Made by a program: the position numbers and the translations under genes. The notes under the pieces were generated by a model. The model ran no database searches. It saw nothing but the letters and a program-made list of their open reading frames with translations, and had not been told where the DNA came from. From positions 140,474,730 through 140,538,729 of the forward strand of contig CM048746.1 of the NCBI GenBank assembly GCA_026315105.1: DNA of 64,000 bases, in the 5' to 3' direction. The DNA is from Locusta migratoria. Lineage: Eukaryota; Arthropoda; Insecta; Orthoptera; Acrididae. Positions 21,210-33,693 of this stretch are shown in pieces. Positions within the stretch are counted from its first letter, which is position 1, and each line of letters starts with the position of its first letter.

Positions 21210-22682
21210 CATTGTCAGCTAAAACAAGTTTCAAATCGTCAGAGAGATTAAAATTCCTCCTCTGTGCTTCTAAGTCCGGGCATTCCAAGACGATGTGGGC
21301 GACTGTCAGACGCGCACCACATCGACACTCGGGAGGAACCCTCGCGACGGAGAAGGTGGCCGTGCGTAAGCCAAGTATGGCCGATACGCAGCCGGCAGAG
21401 AACAACAGAGTCTCTGCGAGGGGACCGCAGAGAGGTCCTCCACACGTTTGTAGTCTCCTTTATACGCCTCAGTTTGTTGGGCACCTGTAGGGTGCGCCAT
21501 TCACTACTCCACAAACCGAGCACTTTACGGCGTAGTGTACAACGGAGATCAGCAGATGGAATGCCTATATGGAGGACAGGCTTGTGGGTGGCCTCTTTGG
21601 CCAGCCTGTCAGCCAGCTCGTTGCGTCTATCCCGACGTGTCCCGGAATCCAAAGGAATGCCACTAACTGCCCACTTGTTCAGTGGTGTACAAGGACTCTT
21701 GTATAGCAACAACCACAAGATTGCGCGAAAAACACTGGTCGATGGCCTGTAAACCGCTCAGGGAGTCGCTACAAATGACGAATGACTCCCCAGGGCAGGA
21801 ACATATATGTTGAAGTGCGCGGTGGATGGCTACCAGCTCTGCAGAGAGCGCAACTCATTGTGTCCTGCAAGCGTGTAGGCAAAACCGGCATGACCATCTA
21901 CCATCGAGCCGTCTGTGTACACTTCCGTAGACCCTCGGAAGCCGTCAAGAATTGATATGAAGTGGTGACGAAGGGTCTCAGAGTGGACTGAGGTTTCAGC
22001 GCACCGTGACAGGTCCAGCCGAAGGTGAGGCCGTCGTGTACACCATGGTGGTGTACGCGACTGGTATCTGAATGAAGAGGGGACAGGAGCAGACTCCAAT
22101 TGGCTCAGCAGAGACCTAACGCGAACACCAACCGTCAACCCTGATCTCGGCCGCCTCTGCGGAATGTGGAGATCAGTTAGAGGAAAGAGTAGAGGGTGGT
22201 TTGGGTGGTTAGGTAAACCACGGATGGTAGCAACATAATTCGCAAGCAGTTGTTGTCGCCTAATATGCAGAGAAGGCACACCGGCCTCCACAATGGGACT
22301 AGTCACAGGGCTTGTTCGAAAGGCTCCTGTTGCAAGCCTAACCCCACAGTGATGAACTGGGTCCAACATCTGCAGAGCTGAAGGTGATGCCAAGCTATAG
22401 GCAACGCTGCCGTAGTCCAGTCTGGACAGAACAAGCGCCTTATAGCACTGCAGAAGCCTACTGCGGTCTGCGCCCCAAGTGGTGTTACTGAGGCAGCGGA
22501 GGGCATTAAGGTGCTTCCAGCACTTGTGCTTGAGCTCACGGATATGAGGAAGCCAATCAGCCGGTCGTCGAACACTAGCCCCAAGAAAAGGTGCAGATGG
22601 CCATCGATGTAAAGCTCAGGATGTGGATGGGCTGCCCGACTCCGGCAGAAATGCATAACGCAGGTCTTGGCTTCTCGTCGCT

Positions 22683-22753
22683 GCCTAAGTAGTTGGTAAG
22701 CTAGGGACGAAGAATCGAGCAGTAAAGGCCCATAGATTTTCAAACATTTGAAC
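22683..22753 (+). mobile_element. SINE family B 3' fragment
   Basis: 'taagtagttggtaagctaggg' through 'caaacatttgaac'. Only the last 70 bp of the SINE body. Confidence 0.65.
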
Positions 22754-22927
22754 ATATCAGGGAACAGATTACCATACCTTTGACGTGCTCCTTCAACGTT
22801 TATATGAGCCTCAGAGTACGAGGAAATAAGTACTGTCTCTGCAATCGTTAACATCGTGGAAAAATTGCATATAGGTTTGTACAGTCCGAATCGTTGAAGT
22901 ACAATGAACAGTCTGACCATGGGAGGT

Positions 22928-23136
22928 ATCAAAAAAATTTTACAAATGTCTGTAAATCTATCAGACCAAATTGCGCGGTCATCAGTCCGTAGCTTACAAA
23001 CTACTTAAACCTAGGTAAACTAACCTAAGGACAAACACACACACCCATGCCCCAGGGAGGACTCGAACCTCCACGGCGAGCAACCGCGCGCTCCGCAGCG
23101 AGACGCTTTAGACCTCTCGGCTACTCCACCGCGGCA
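22928..23136 (-). mobile_element. SINE family B
   Basis: Reverse-strand copy with a short (CA)n (about 23033-23046) and a complete head ending 'tccaccgcggc'. No clear target duplication. Confidence 0.85.
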
Positions 23137-24270
23137 TACTTGATGAAAGATGCTGCACTCACAGGCATACGTTCAATCAGGTGTTGGAAGGTTTCTTGGT
23201 GAATAGCAGCCGCCGGCCGCGGTGGCCGAGGGGACTGAGGCGCTCCAGTCACGATCTGCACGGCCTCTACGGTCGGGGGTTCGAATACCCCCACGGGCAT
23301 GGATATTTGTGCCGTCCTTAGGATTAGCTAGTTCATAAGTAGCTAATAAGTTTAGGGACTGATAGCTATACAAACATTCGAACATTTTTTTTAATAGCAG
23401 CCCATCTTTCACGGATCACTGCACTCGGGTGTCGATATAGGTCGGCGAGGCCTGGCACAAATTCGGCGTTCCAAAACATTCATAAGGTTTTCTATAAGAT
23501 TCAGGTCAGGACTCTGTGCAGGACATTCCATTACAGGGATGTTATTGTCGTGTAACCACTCCGCAACATACCGTGGATTATGAACAGGTACTCGATCATG
23601 TTGAATGATGCAATTGCAATCCCGAATTGCTCTTCAACAGTAGGAAGCAAGAAGGTGCTTAAAAGATCAATGTAGGCCTGTACGTTGATAGTGCCTCGGA
23701 AAACAAGGGATGCAAACCCCCTCCACTAAAAACAGGACCAGACCATAACCCCACCGCATCTGAATTTGATTGTTGACGCAACACACGCTTGGCAGATGAC
23801 TTCACCGGGAATTCGCCATACCTACACCCTGCCATCCGATCGCCACATTGTGTACCGTGATTGGTCACCTTTTTCCAGTGTTCAATCGTCAAATATTTAC
23901 ACTCCTTATACCAAGCAAGGTGCCATTTGACAATGGCCCGCGAATGTGTGGCTTTATGAACAATCGCTCAACCGTGAAATCCAAATTTTATCACCTTCCG
24001 CCTGTCATAGTATTTTGAATGGATCCTGATGCAGTTTGAAATTCCTGTGTGATGGTCTGGATAGATGCCTGTCTATCACACTGTGCCACCCTCTTCAACT
24101 GTCGGCGGTCTCTGTCAGTCAACAGACGCGGTCGGTCTGTAGCTTTCGTGCTGTTCGTGTTCCTTCACATTTCCACTTCACTATCACATGAGAAACAGTG
24201 GACCTAGGGATGTTTAGGATATTGGAAAGTGACATCCGATCACCTTGCCATATTGTGGCCTACGTCACTG
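23137..24270 (-). pseudogene. Tc1-like transposase relic
   Basis: Reverse strand, several frames. The region following the second catalytic aspartate reads 'EWLHDNNIPVMECPAQSPDL' then 'NLIENLMNVLERRI', the 'W---SPDLNPIENLW--L' block of Tc1 transposases. Upstream, 'IEHWKKVTNHGTQCGDRMAG' matches 'W--V-WSDES-F' with loss of the motif. Indels and stops are common. A SINE A splits it at 23212. Confidence 0.7.
23212..23392 (+). mobile_element. SINE family A with TSD, nested in Tc1 relic
   Basis: Duplication 'aatagcagcc' at 23202-23211 and 23393-23402. The tail lacks the 'accccgtagttaagtcccata' part, so the 3' hairpin is deleted. Confidence 0.85.
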
Positions 24271-25581
24271 TGTTTCTTTTCATCTGCAGCAGTTACCACC
24301 TCCATATTAAGTGCAACATATGAGTAGCTGAGAAATATTATCAACACACACTAACATTCTCATCTGCCTTTTTACGCTTTTTTACATGCAGTTGTGGGAG
24401 AAAAGCGACAGGTCTTCCAGAAGGTGCACTATTAAGCCGTTTTCGTGCTAACTCTAACGTTTTTCGTCCGCGCAACTGCTTGTTTATTTAAATTTGGCGC
24501 TGATTTCCAATTCAGATGCGAGTCCTTCATGCAACGGCGGGCAGTAAAATTATGCGGTGATCTACGGCCCACAGCTGAGCCGCCTTTTGTGGTGGACAAG
24601 GATGCGGCTGGGTCTGTTGACGGGCCCAACTCAACGGCGCGGCTCTCCGATCTCAGAAACGCCTCACAGGTGATGCTGCTTTACTTGGCACTCACACTGT
24701 ACCACATCCGTTATCCTACCCATTCTCCTGATCATTATTCGGTGGGGCGAAGGGGGAGCCTATGTGAAACGTGTACTTCACGTATTCAAAAGGTGTACCT
24801 AAGACATTAAAGATGAATAAGTAAATTTTTGTGCGGTGACTAGCAATAGTGGAATGTAACTTTAAAATGTTTAATTCTGAAATTATTAGAAGATCGATTT
24901 TAATAAAACTAATTATTTATGTTATTTCTTCTAATAACCTATTAAATCAACCACACTAGAGTTGATCTGTGATATACCTATAACAATATAACCAATTACA
25001 TGTAAGAAATTTTATCTCTAATAAAAAAAATTCACAATATTTCACATACTTCTGACATAAATTTGTATAGGAATTTCAGCACATTTACCAATACATCTAT
25101 CAAGTAAGCTGACATAAGTACATAATATTTTATGTTCTGAGTCTTTCTTGTGGTGTGGTGTGGGTGCAAGTAGGTAGTTCCCTAGTTCACAAATCGTGAG
25201 CAAGGTATGAGTCGGAGCCGGTCAAAACGGCCGCCACTCCCGGTCGGTTCCCGCCGCGCTCGCTGCTCGCTCTCGCCGGCGGAGGCAGTACCTCCAATAT
25301 AGCATTTTTTTTTTTTTTCTAGCGTTGTTAGCAGAGGATGGAGTTGAAAAGAAACGTCATAGCAGACTTAGCTTTCACGATTTTTCGCCATTTAGGAACA
25401 AGGTTTTTTTTCTGGTTTTGTGGTTTAATCCATCTTATGCAAAACACCTCGTTTTGTTTTTGTGCCCAAACATGTGCCATCTTCCATGAGTTTTGCTTTT
25501 ATTTTCTAGAACTCAAGTTACAGAATTTGATTATACAATGATTTGGCAGAGTTATTTGATTTGACAACTTCGTTGGTTATA
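24271..25581. other. No gene recognised
   Basis: Mostly AT-rich. A GC-rich island at about 25200-25300 ('ccgccgcgctcgctgctcgc') and a T-run at 25306-25319. Open frame 24445-24810 shows no domain I know. Confidence 0.3.
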
Positions 25582-25724
25582 TTAGGCTTACAAACTACTT
25601 ATGAACTAGCTTATACTAAAGACAGCACAAACATCCATGCCCGAGGGGGAATTCGACACCACGACCGCAGCGCCCGGGCAGGCCGTGACTGGCACGCCGC
25701 AGACCGTTCGGCCACAGCGGCCGG
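25582..25724 (-). mobile_element. SINE family A, 3' truncated
   Basis: It begins at 'ggcttacaaactacttatg' and goes through the body to a head variant with 'ccgcagaccgttcggccacagcggccgg', as in the SINE at 19590. The last 60 bp of the tail are missing. Confidence 0.75.
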
Positions 25725-26745
25725 TTGCAAACTAATATTTCGGACCTAGACCAGATGTGTAGTGGTTATTGTACGAAAATCAGCATCTCAAAAACGCAAG
25801 TTCTGTCTGTAGAAAACAGATTTAAACAGAAGAAGCGCCAAATAGGAGGAAGTGGTAATGCCTGAAATTTGGTATTCTCGTCACACGCTCCACCCTCTGG
25901 AGGACGGGATATTGCATTCCCTAACGACTTCTAGAACGGTATGTCCCATCGTCTATCTCCATCCACCTTGACTGCATTCTGTTAACTTCCCCCGTGAGAC
26001 ATGGAACCGCCGGAGTACTAACGACAGCTGCCAATGATCCGCCATTTTATGTCTCCTGTACCAGAATATTACTGACATCTGTAGCTGTGCCTATCGGCAT
26101 CCCACGATTTCTATTACCTGACTGGGTATTTTTGTCACTGATTTCCGACACGATTGGTTTTCCGGGAGCCATACACATGGACAGAACATCTTTTCCGCCT
26201 CACGATAATCGGACTAAAATCCGGAAGCGACTAGTGAATTGAAGAAACTTAAAAGTTTGTGATTTGTTTGTTTATATTTGTATTACACCAGATAATATAC
26301 AGGCCGTTCATATTGTCATATTGATTTATTCACTTTCCCGCTCATTTTGTGGGCACGTTCGCTGCTACTATTGGCAAGTGACAAGAGAGACAGCGGCGAA
26401 GTGGCGCCGTGTGTTGGGAGGCCATGAGCCCTGAAGGCCGGGCACCCAGCCTTAATCGGCACGTCATCGGCTGTCAGACGCCGGCCTTGCTGAAAACGGC
26501 CTCTCCGCTGCTACCGATCCATCGAGGGTCCTTACCGCACTTCCTCATAGCGACACTTATCAGCAGTGAATCAGTTTCTCTGTCCCCTTTTCTCGGTGCC
26601 ACAATTACCCCGTTCCGTAAAGGCTCTACGATCCCTTAATCATCTTTGGCAGCAGCAACAGCAGCAGGCAGATCATAGGTATCTAATCCTAGTTTCTTTT
26701 ATAAGTTAAAAAAAAGAGCCATTAAAATAAATTCACCTAATAATT
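25725..26745. other. No gene recognised
   Basis: Mixed composition. Open frames 25994-26242 and 26409-26639 have no recognised domain. A GC-rich part lies at about 26395-26520. Confidence 0.3.
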
Positions 26746-28192
26746 CATTATTGTTGTTGTTGTTGTGGTCGTCAGTCCGGAGAAATTTTGTTGTTGTTGT
26801 TGTTTTAGGTCGCACAACTGCTGCGGTCATTAGCGGCCAACACTGCCCATATTAAAATCGAACCGGGGTTAGAACTTAAATGGCTTTCGCCATATTTGCA
26901 CGATGTATGAAAAAACTCTTAACAGAATGCGGGTCATCAGCTAAAATATCAGACATTTCAAATGGTAAACATAGATCATGACAGAGACGATTAAAAAACG
27001 GACATTGCACTAAAAGATGGTTCACAGTAAAAGGTTCATCACAGTGCTCACCTAAGGGAGTAGGACCACCACGTAGTAAATACTGGTGGCTATAACGGCA
27101 GTGGCCAATACGAAGCCGGGCCAGAACAATCTCCTCTCGGCGGGAGGGTTGAGATGACGTTGACCAGAGATCAGGCACAGGTTTAATGGCTCGCAATTTG
27201 TTCCCTGACAGGGATGACCAATGTAAATACCAACGGGAGATAATACGCTGGGAGACACCAGCGCGAAGGTCAGGAGATTGGTTAGATGCAGCTCTCCATC
27301 CTACTCGAGCAAGCCTCTTCATCTCCTCATAAGAACGGCAACCCTACTCCATCTGAATCTGCTTACTATATTCGTCTCTTGATCTCCCTCTGCGATCCCC
27401 CACCCCCCTCCCCCAAACACACACTTCCCAACCAATGCGAAATTCACGATTCCTTTATGTCTAAGAATGTGTTCTCCAATCGATCCCTTCTTTTAGTCAA
27501 GGTATGCTAGAAATTCCTTTTCTCCCCAATTCTGTTCAGTGCCTCCTCATTAGTTATGCGATAAACCCACCTAATCTTTAGCATTCTTCTGTAGCACCAC
27601 ATTTCAGAAGCCTCTATCCTCTTCCTGTCCACACTGTTTATCGTCCATGTTTCACTCCCATACAAGGCAACACTCCACACAAATGCTTTCAGAAAGGACT
27701 TCCTTAAGCGTAAATTAATATTCTATGTTAACAAAATTCGCTTTCTCAAAGACACTTTTTTCCCATTGCCATTCTGCATTTTATATCCTCTGTACTGCGA
27801 CCATCATGTGTTACTTTACTGCCCAAGTAACAAAACTCATCTACCACCTTTATGGTTTCGTTGCCTAATCTAATTCCCTCAGCACTGCCCGATTTTCTTA
27901 GACTGCACTCCATTTCCCTTGTTTTGATCTTGTTTATGTTCATCTTATACTCACCTCTCAACACATTGTCCATTCTGTTCAACTGCTCTTCTAGTTCCTA
28001 TGCTGTCTCTAACAGTATTATGTTCTTATTTCTTCACCCTGAACTTTAATTTCTTCTCCAAATTTCCCCTTGCTTTCCTTTACAACTTGCTTAATGTACA
28101 AATTGAAAAACATTGGAGCAAGGCTACAACCCTGTCTTACTCCCTTTCCAACCACTGCATCCCTTTCATGTCCTTCAATTCTAACAACAAAA
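26746..28192 (-). pseudogene. RTE-like LINE, 5' truncated, with nested LINE
   Basis: The reverse strand ends in (CAA)n at 26746-26766. Protein fragments read 'MNINKIKTREMECSLRKSG', 'VVDEFCYLGSKVTHDGRSTE' and, upstream, 'GCSLAPMFFNLYI'-type RT sequence. They match the copy at 43116-44178, which shares the 3' end 'tccggactgaagaccac'. A second LINE (26784-27269) splits the 3' part. Frames are shifted repeatedly. Confidence 0.8.
26784..27269 (-). pseudogene. I-type LINE 3' end nested in RTE-like LINE
   Basis: The reverse frame (26876-27322) begins in RTE sequence ('RVGWRAASNQSPD') and continues as 'PSRREEIVLARLRIGHCRYS', closely matching ORF2 of the full-length LINE near residue 1137-1155. The 3' hairpin is at 26808-26838, followed by a (CAA)n tail. 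Near-duplications 'tccggaga' (26776-26783) and 'tcaggaga' (27270-27277) flank it. 5' truncated. Confidence 0.8.
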
Positions 28193-29333
28193 ATCAAAAT
28201 AGTTATTACTACAGTCCAAAAATATTCACTTGTATTAATCGTATAATTGTTGCTGCTACTGGCAAAAATATAACAGGGTCGAGTCCTGGCTGTGCATCGC
28301 TTGAGTCGATTTAATGAAACGCAAATACAATGCAGCAGCGGCCTTGTATAGAATCTTATCGGCGTTGATACTGCGTCAAATCAGATTTAAAACTGTTGAT
28401 TTGGAAGAGCAACTACCTGTACCAGAAGAGAATCATCCTTGCGAAAGCAAAGTCTGCTTTTTTCATAGTGCCACTGAAGGTTGGCTCTGGTTTGTATGGT
28501 CGCATGCAGTTACAATCTACGTCACGCGGCCAATGATGAGCTTCAAGGCCATTATTATGGGAAGCAGGCAGCATTTTCGACAGATAATCTTGACGAAGAA
28601 AATTATCTTCGAAATTCGAACTTTCAATCGTGTTTGATGCGATCTAACAACGAGAATATTTTATACATACTATATAGTGGTGTACATCGGGTAGAACAAA
28701 AATGCTCATGTAACACGTATTCCTAATTTACAATAATTAACATACGTTCTTATGGTGATGCAGTATTATGCATTATTGGTATGTGGCATAGAGGTATCTG
28801 AACTTCACCGATTGCTTGCACGCAGTATTATATATAAAAATAAAGGGCTAATTTATCGAACATTATCCCGCGCAGAATGTTTTCTTAGTACATTCCTTGA
28901 CATTGATTGCTGTGGTCTACGATAACGCCAGAAAACCGTTGGTATCTACTTTTGTGATTGCCCAACACGTCAATCATTGTAAACTTTGACATTGTCAGAA
29001 CGGAGATGGGCGGTCTTAGAATTTGATACAATGCTTAAGAATTTTAAACAATTTATTTAACATTATTTAAAATTAATAAAATTGACATAGACCGCAAAGT
29101 GAAAGTTTTTTTTATAATATCATATAGTGGTGACCATCGAAACACTGTTCTTTGATTGAGACCGTGACACATTAGCAGTTCCGTCGGTTAACATATATTT
29201 AAAAATCAAGTCCAGTCAGAACATGAAACTGGCAGTTCTATCAGTTAAAATCTAAAATCTTGTCCAGTCACAGCATAAAATAAATCAAATGCCAATGAAA
29301 ATTAATCACATGTATCCAAAACCTTTGGGTTTG
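28193..29333. other. No gene recognised
   Basis: AT-rich DNA. Two overlapping forward frames (28314-28637, 28481-28726) lack any domain I recognise. Confidence 0.3.
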
Positions 29334-29937
29334 CTAACCTAGGAGTTACAATTACGAACAACTTTGACTGGAGAAAACACATAGAAAATATTGTGGGGAA
29401 GGCGAACCAAAGGTTACGTTTCATCGGCAGAACGCTTCGAAGATGCACCAGCTCCACCAAAGAGACTGGCTACATCACACTTGTGCGTCCTCTCCTGGAG
29501 TACTGTTGCCCCTTGTGGGGACCCTCACCAGGTGGGATTGACGGAAGACATTGAGAAGGTTCAGAGAAGGGCAGCTCGTTTTGTTCTATCACGTTACGGG
29601 GGGGGGGGGGGGGGAAGCGTCACGGAAATGTTGCACGAATTGGGGTGGAAATCATTAAAAGAAAGACGTTATTCATTGCGGCGTGATCTGTTTGCGAAGT
29701 TTCAATCACCGACTTTTACTTCTGAATGTTAAAAATTTTGCTAGCAACCACCTACATGGGGAGACATGACCATCCCAATAAAATAAGAGGAATCAGATCG
29801 GAAACGGAACGATTTAGGTGTTCTTTCTACCCGCGCGCTATTAGAGAATGGAACGGTAAAGAAAAGTTTTTAAACTGGTTAATGAACCCTGCCAGGCACT
29901 TAAATGTGATTTTCAGAGTATATATGTAGATGTAGCC
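29334..29937 (+). pseudogene. CR1-like LINE 3' end
   Basis: Forward strand, shifted frames: 'LGVTITNNFDW' then, in another frame, 'DPHQVGLTEDIEKVQRRAAR' and 'FVLSRYGGGGGG', 'TEMLHELGWKSLKERRYSLR'. This is the C-terminal part of CR1-type reverse transcriptases (YLGV---NL-W...VQRRAARFV...L-W--L--RR). It ends 'tatatatgtagatgtag', as does the copy at 39725. A G-run replaces part of a codon series at 29598-29612. Confidence 0.75.
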
Positions 29938-30042
29938 CTTCTAAAAGTCTATCTCCTTACAATATGTACTAAGGTTTGCTATCGCTGTTCTAGGGCGTCC
30001 AGTACCGGCCAAGTTATGAACACTGCCTGTAGTTTGAAAATG

Positions 30043-30355
30043 GCGCCTCGGTGCACAGTGGTAGAGTGCCAGACTACAAATCCAAAGGTCGCGTGTTCGA
30101 TCCCCACCAGGTCCTAGGATTTTTATCTGTCACTTTCCACTTTTTTCACATCTGACAATATTGCTCACGTGAAAAATACCGAGTAGCACCGTGGTTTGGA
30201 ATACACTTTATACTGTAGGTCCCCCTATAACTGGCTGGGTAAGTCAGTTTCAAGGTCTGAGGAAGGCAACGGCATACCACCTCCAAACAAGACCGTGCCT
30301 AGTAAAGCACTGTGGTGTTCAAACCAATCTTCGGATTGATGACTGCTTTACCTTT
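30043..30355 (+). mobile_element. SINE family C, full length
   Basis: Head 'cacagtggtagagtgccaga', B box 'tgttcgatcccc', body 'gtaggtccccctataactgg', end 'gatgactgctttacctt'. No clear duplication. Confidence 0.85.
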
Positions 30356-31138
30356 TACCTGGCCATAACCACATTACTCACAAGGCGAACACCTTGATTC
30401 TCCTCTCGTTGAAAATCCTTACTGACAGCAACAATCAGTGTGCGATCAAACATCGATATTCCTCTTCTCGGCACCTAAGAATTTCCATACAGTGTCTACA
30501 AACGCCCTGTATTACTTTTGAAATGTAGGTACAATTTCTTTTTTGTCAGTAAGAATAAAACCGTCTAGATCGCTAAACATCGTTCCAGCCGAAATTAACC
30601 GCGGGGTGAAAAGCAACGTCATACAGTACTACCTTATTTAGGAGCGCGGCTAGTAAAGAACTGAGGTATTGAGCGCGACCTTCCGCTTGCCGCCGGCTCC
30701 GCCTTTTTGTGCACCAGTGCAGCGAAGGCCGTCCCTCGGCAGCGCGGGCTAAAGAGCGCGCGGCCTTCACCCCGGCCGGCTCCGTTACGCGTGCGCCAGC
30801 GTAAACTGCCGCCCGTGACTCAGCCGCCCGCGCCAGCAGCGCCCGCCTGGACGGCGGCGGTTGCCGGCAACAAATTAAGCGCAGCCGCCACCACCTGCCA
30901 CACCGCCAGTTACGCCACGCGGCGGAGGCTGACGTCATGTGGATGTCCGCACGATGATCTCACACCAGCTTTAGGGATTTCGCTTGTTCACGGAGGCAGA
31001 TGATCATAGGATGTGTTTAAATCATCAGTCTTCCTAATGGCTCAATGCCGTCACGTTTTTCTTCCTTACCGCCACAAACATTAGAAAGGCCTTGGCCGCA
31101 AAGACTTCAGCAATAACGCGTTTCTTCATCCACATCCA
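30356..31138. other. No gene recognised; GC-rich island
   Basis: 30640-30940 is strongly GC-rich and open in several frames on both strands, which is expected of such composition. No domain recognised. Confidence 0.3.
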
Positions 31139-31490
31139 AGGTGGTTGTTGTTGTGGTCTTCAGTCCGCTAACTGGTTTGATACAGCTCTCCACCCTACCC
31201 TGTCCTCTGCAAGTCTCTGGATCTGAGAATACGTTCGGCACCCTACATCCTCTTGAATCTGCTTACTGTATTCGTCCCTCGGTCTCAATCTACGATTTTT
31301 ACCCCACACATTTCCTTCTAATGCTAAGTTGACAATTCATTGATGTCTCAAAATGTGTCCCCCCAACCTATACCTTCTCTTACAAGGAAAGTACTTGGGC
31401 TCGAACAAATAAATATACACCAAAATCGTATGAGAGATAATGTAAAGATCCCTTATTGCACTAGTGATACTCCCGCATCTGCAAAATTCT

Positions 31491-31709
31491 GCCGCGGTGG
31501 AGTAGCCGAGTGATCTAAAGCGTCTCGCTCCGAAGCGCGCGGTTGCTCGCCGTGGAGGTTCGAGTCCTCCCTGGGGCATGGGTGTGTGTGTGTGTGTGTT
31601 GTCCTTAGGTTAGTGTACCTAGGTTTAAGTAGTTTGTAAGCTACGGACTGATGACTACGCAGTTTCGTCCGATAGATTTACAGACATTTGAACTTTTTTT
31701 TTTTTTTTT
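31491..31709 (+). mobile_element. SINE family B nested in TIR element
   Basis: Complete family B SINE with a short GT tract (about 31582-31600), ending 'acagacatttgaac' plus T-run. Confidence 0.85.
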
Positions 31710-31851
31710 GCTTAACTCTGCAGTCGTCCGTTAGAGGCCTCTGCGTGTGCCATGCCGCATTGCACTTTGACCTGTCGGTTCGCCAGTAGGGACGGTGCAG
31801 TGTGCCTCTGAAGTTGCGTTTTGCGGTGTTATTTGTGTGGTGAAGCGTCAG

Positions 31852-32184
31852 ATGGGGCGGCGATTGCTAATCAATCCTGCTAATGTATTGCGATTAGTTG
31901 AGATGAAGTTACGAAGGATACTTCGTGAAGATGGTATTAGTGTAAAAGATGATTCATTCGCATGCTTTCTCGTATCTGTTATGGTACAGAATTATGAGCA
32001 TAAGTTAGATACTGTTGTAACACTAACACATAATAGGGATGATAATGACGAACAACTCATTGCAAGCGGTAGTGCTACGGTAAGTGCGGGAAGAGGCGAT
32101 GGAAGCAGTGGCAGTGAATACCAACAGTCTTTCGGGAAGAAGGTTAAAGTTGCAACTATCATCACGGATTTTGATGACAATTAG
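31852..32184 (+). CDS. Unrecognised 110-codon ORF inside TIR element
   Basis: The frame is open from 31795. ATG at 31852 (starting 'MGRRLLINPANVLRL') is a plausible start, as the upstream part looks like 5' sequence. The N-terminal half is basic and helix-prone ('VLRLVEMKLRRILREDG'). The middle holds a Ser/Gly-rich stretch ('GSATVSAGRGDGSSGSEY') and the C-terminus is acidic ('TDFDDN'). I recognise no transposase or Myb/HTH family. It may be an accessory protein of the element, a captured exon, or chance. Confidence 0.35.
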   Translation: MGRRLLINPANVLRLVEMKLRRILREDGISVKDDSFACFLVSVMVQNYEHKLDTVVTLTHNRDDNDEQLIASGSATVSAGRGDGSSGSEYQQSFGKKVKVATIITDFDDN

Positions 32185-33304
32185 CTAGATAACATGTACG
32201 ATGATTATTACATAAGTTATAGTTAAGATATCTGCATTACGTATGGCGTCTACAGAACATCTACAGTGCTATCTACAGCATGGTTGCAGAGCTTTGCAGA
32301 AAAACGACACCCACCAGCACATTGAGGTGTACGTAGAGGTCCTGTAACCAAACGTTCATACAGATATATTTGTTCAAGCCCATGTACTTTCCTTGTTAGT
32401 CAGGATATGCCAGACTTTCCTTTTCTCCCCAATTCTGTTGAACTATTCCTCATTAGTTACTGATCAACCCACCTAATCATCATCATTTGTCTGCACCATA
32501 TTTCGAAAGCTATCATCATCCTTTCTCAACTCTTTATTGTCCACGTTTCACTCCCATATAATGCTACACTCCAGACAAATGCTTTCACAAAGGACTTCCT
32601 AACATTTAAACTAATATTGGATGACAACAAATTTCGCTTCTTCAGAAACACTTCTCTTCCCATAGCCATTCTGTATTTTATATGTTCTTTACTTCGGCCA
32701 GCAGAAGTTATTTTATTGCCTAAGTAACAGATCTCATCTACCACTTTCATAGTTTCATTACCCAATAAAATTCCTTCAGCGTCGCCTGATTTTCTTAGGT
32801 TGCATTCCATTACCCTTGTTTTGCTCTTGCTAATGTTCATCTAATACGCTCTCTTCAACACATTGTCCATTACATTCAATTGCTCTTCAAGGTCCTGTGC
32901 CGTCTCTAACAGAATTACTATGTCGTCAGCAAACGGCAAGGTTTTTGTTTGCTATCCCTGGACTTTAATTCCCTCTCCAAATTTCTCCTTGCATTCCTTC
33001 ACAGCTTGCTCAGTGATCAGATTGAACAAGATTGGGGAAAGCCTATTCCCAACCACTGCGACCCTTTGATGCCCTTCGACTCTAATAATTGCTGACTGGT
33101 TTTTGTACAAGTTGAACATCTCTCCTCGCTCGCTATATCTTATTCCTGCTACCTTCATAATTTGAAAAAAACGTGTATTCCAGTTAACATCGTCAAAAGC
33201 TTTCTCCAAATCTACAAATGCTAAAAACGTATGTTTACCCTTCCTTAATCTATCATCTAAAATAAGTCGTAATTGCCTCGCGTGTTCCTACGTAAATCTA
33301 GTCC

Positions 33305-33498
33305 GCCCCCGTAGCTCAGACGGCAGCGTCGCTTACCACCACGCACGAGGCCCGGGTTCGATTCCCGGCAGGGGACTGGATGTTGGGTGTTGTGTTATCA
33401 TAATTATTTTCATCATCCACATGCAAGTCGTGGAAGTGGCGTCAAGTAAATAGACTTGCATTAGGCGACCGAACAATGCCACGCGGGGTCTCTCGGTC
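33305..33498 (+). mobile_element. SINE family D (tRNA-headed)
   Basis: Head 'gtagctcagacggcagcgtc' and B box 'gggttcgattccc', with a short acceptor pairing (CCCC/GGGG). The body contains 'gacttgcattaggcgaccga', related to the end of the SINE at 39415 ('gacttgcaccaggccaatga'). It lies inside the RTE-like LINE. Confidence 0.7.
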
Positions 33499-33693
33499 AA
33501 AAATGTCATACGATCATTTAATTTCCTAAATCCAAATTGATCTTCCCCGAGGTCGGATTCCTCCAGTTTTGTCATTCGTCTGTAAATAATTCGTATTAGT
33601 ATTTTGCTACCAAGACTTTAATAAACTGATAGTTCTGTAATTTTCACATTTATCTGTACTTGTTTTCTTCGGAATTGCAATCGGTATATTCTT

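Larger units (their letters stand above)
20610..22682 (-). pseudogene. Decayed LINE (I-type, RT C-terminus and RNase H)
   Basis: Reverse strand. From 22393 downward: 'HHCGVRLATGAFRTSPV', the RT thumb region also present in the full-length LINE ('HHRGLRLATGAFYTSPV'), then RNase H 'EVYTDGSMVDGHAGF', the remnant 'RRNELADRLAKEA', and 'LCRLRIGHTWLTHGHLL', a match to 'LARLRIGHCRFSHRHLL'. Upstream parts have many stops. The 3' hairpin is at 20625-20653. A SINE A interrupts it. It is older than the copy at 46.5 kb. Confidence 0.75.
31383..32395. mobile_element. DNA transposon with about 30-bp TIRs and TTA target duplication
   Basis: The ends are inverted copies: 'caaggaaagtacttgggctc' on the left and 'caaggaaagtacatgggctt' in complement on the right, continuing through 'gaacaaata'. 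TTA flanks both sides (31380-31382, 32396-32398) and the LINE reads on across the site. A 3-bp TWA duplication is known for PIF/Harbinger, but the terminal bases are not typical, so the superfamily is open. A forward frame at 31852-32184 lies inside. Confidence 0.7.

Noticed and set aside
30573..31003. Opposed GC-rich frames near 30.6-31.0 kb
   Set aside because: No start context, domain or codon pattern supports either; high GC gives few stops.
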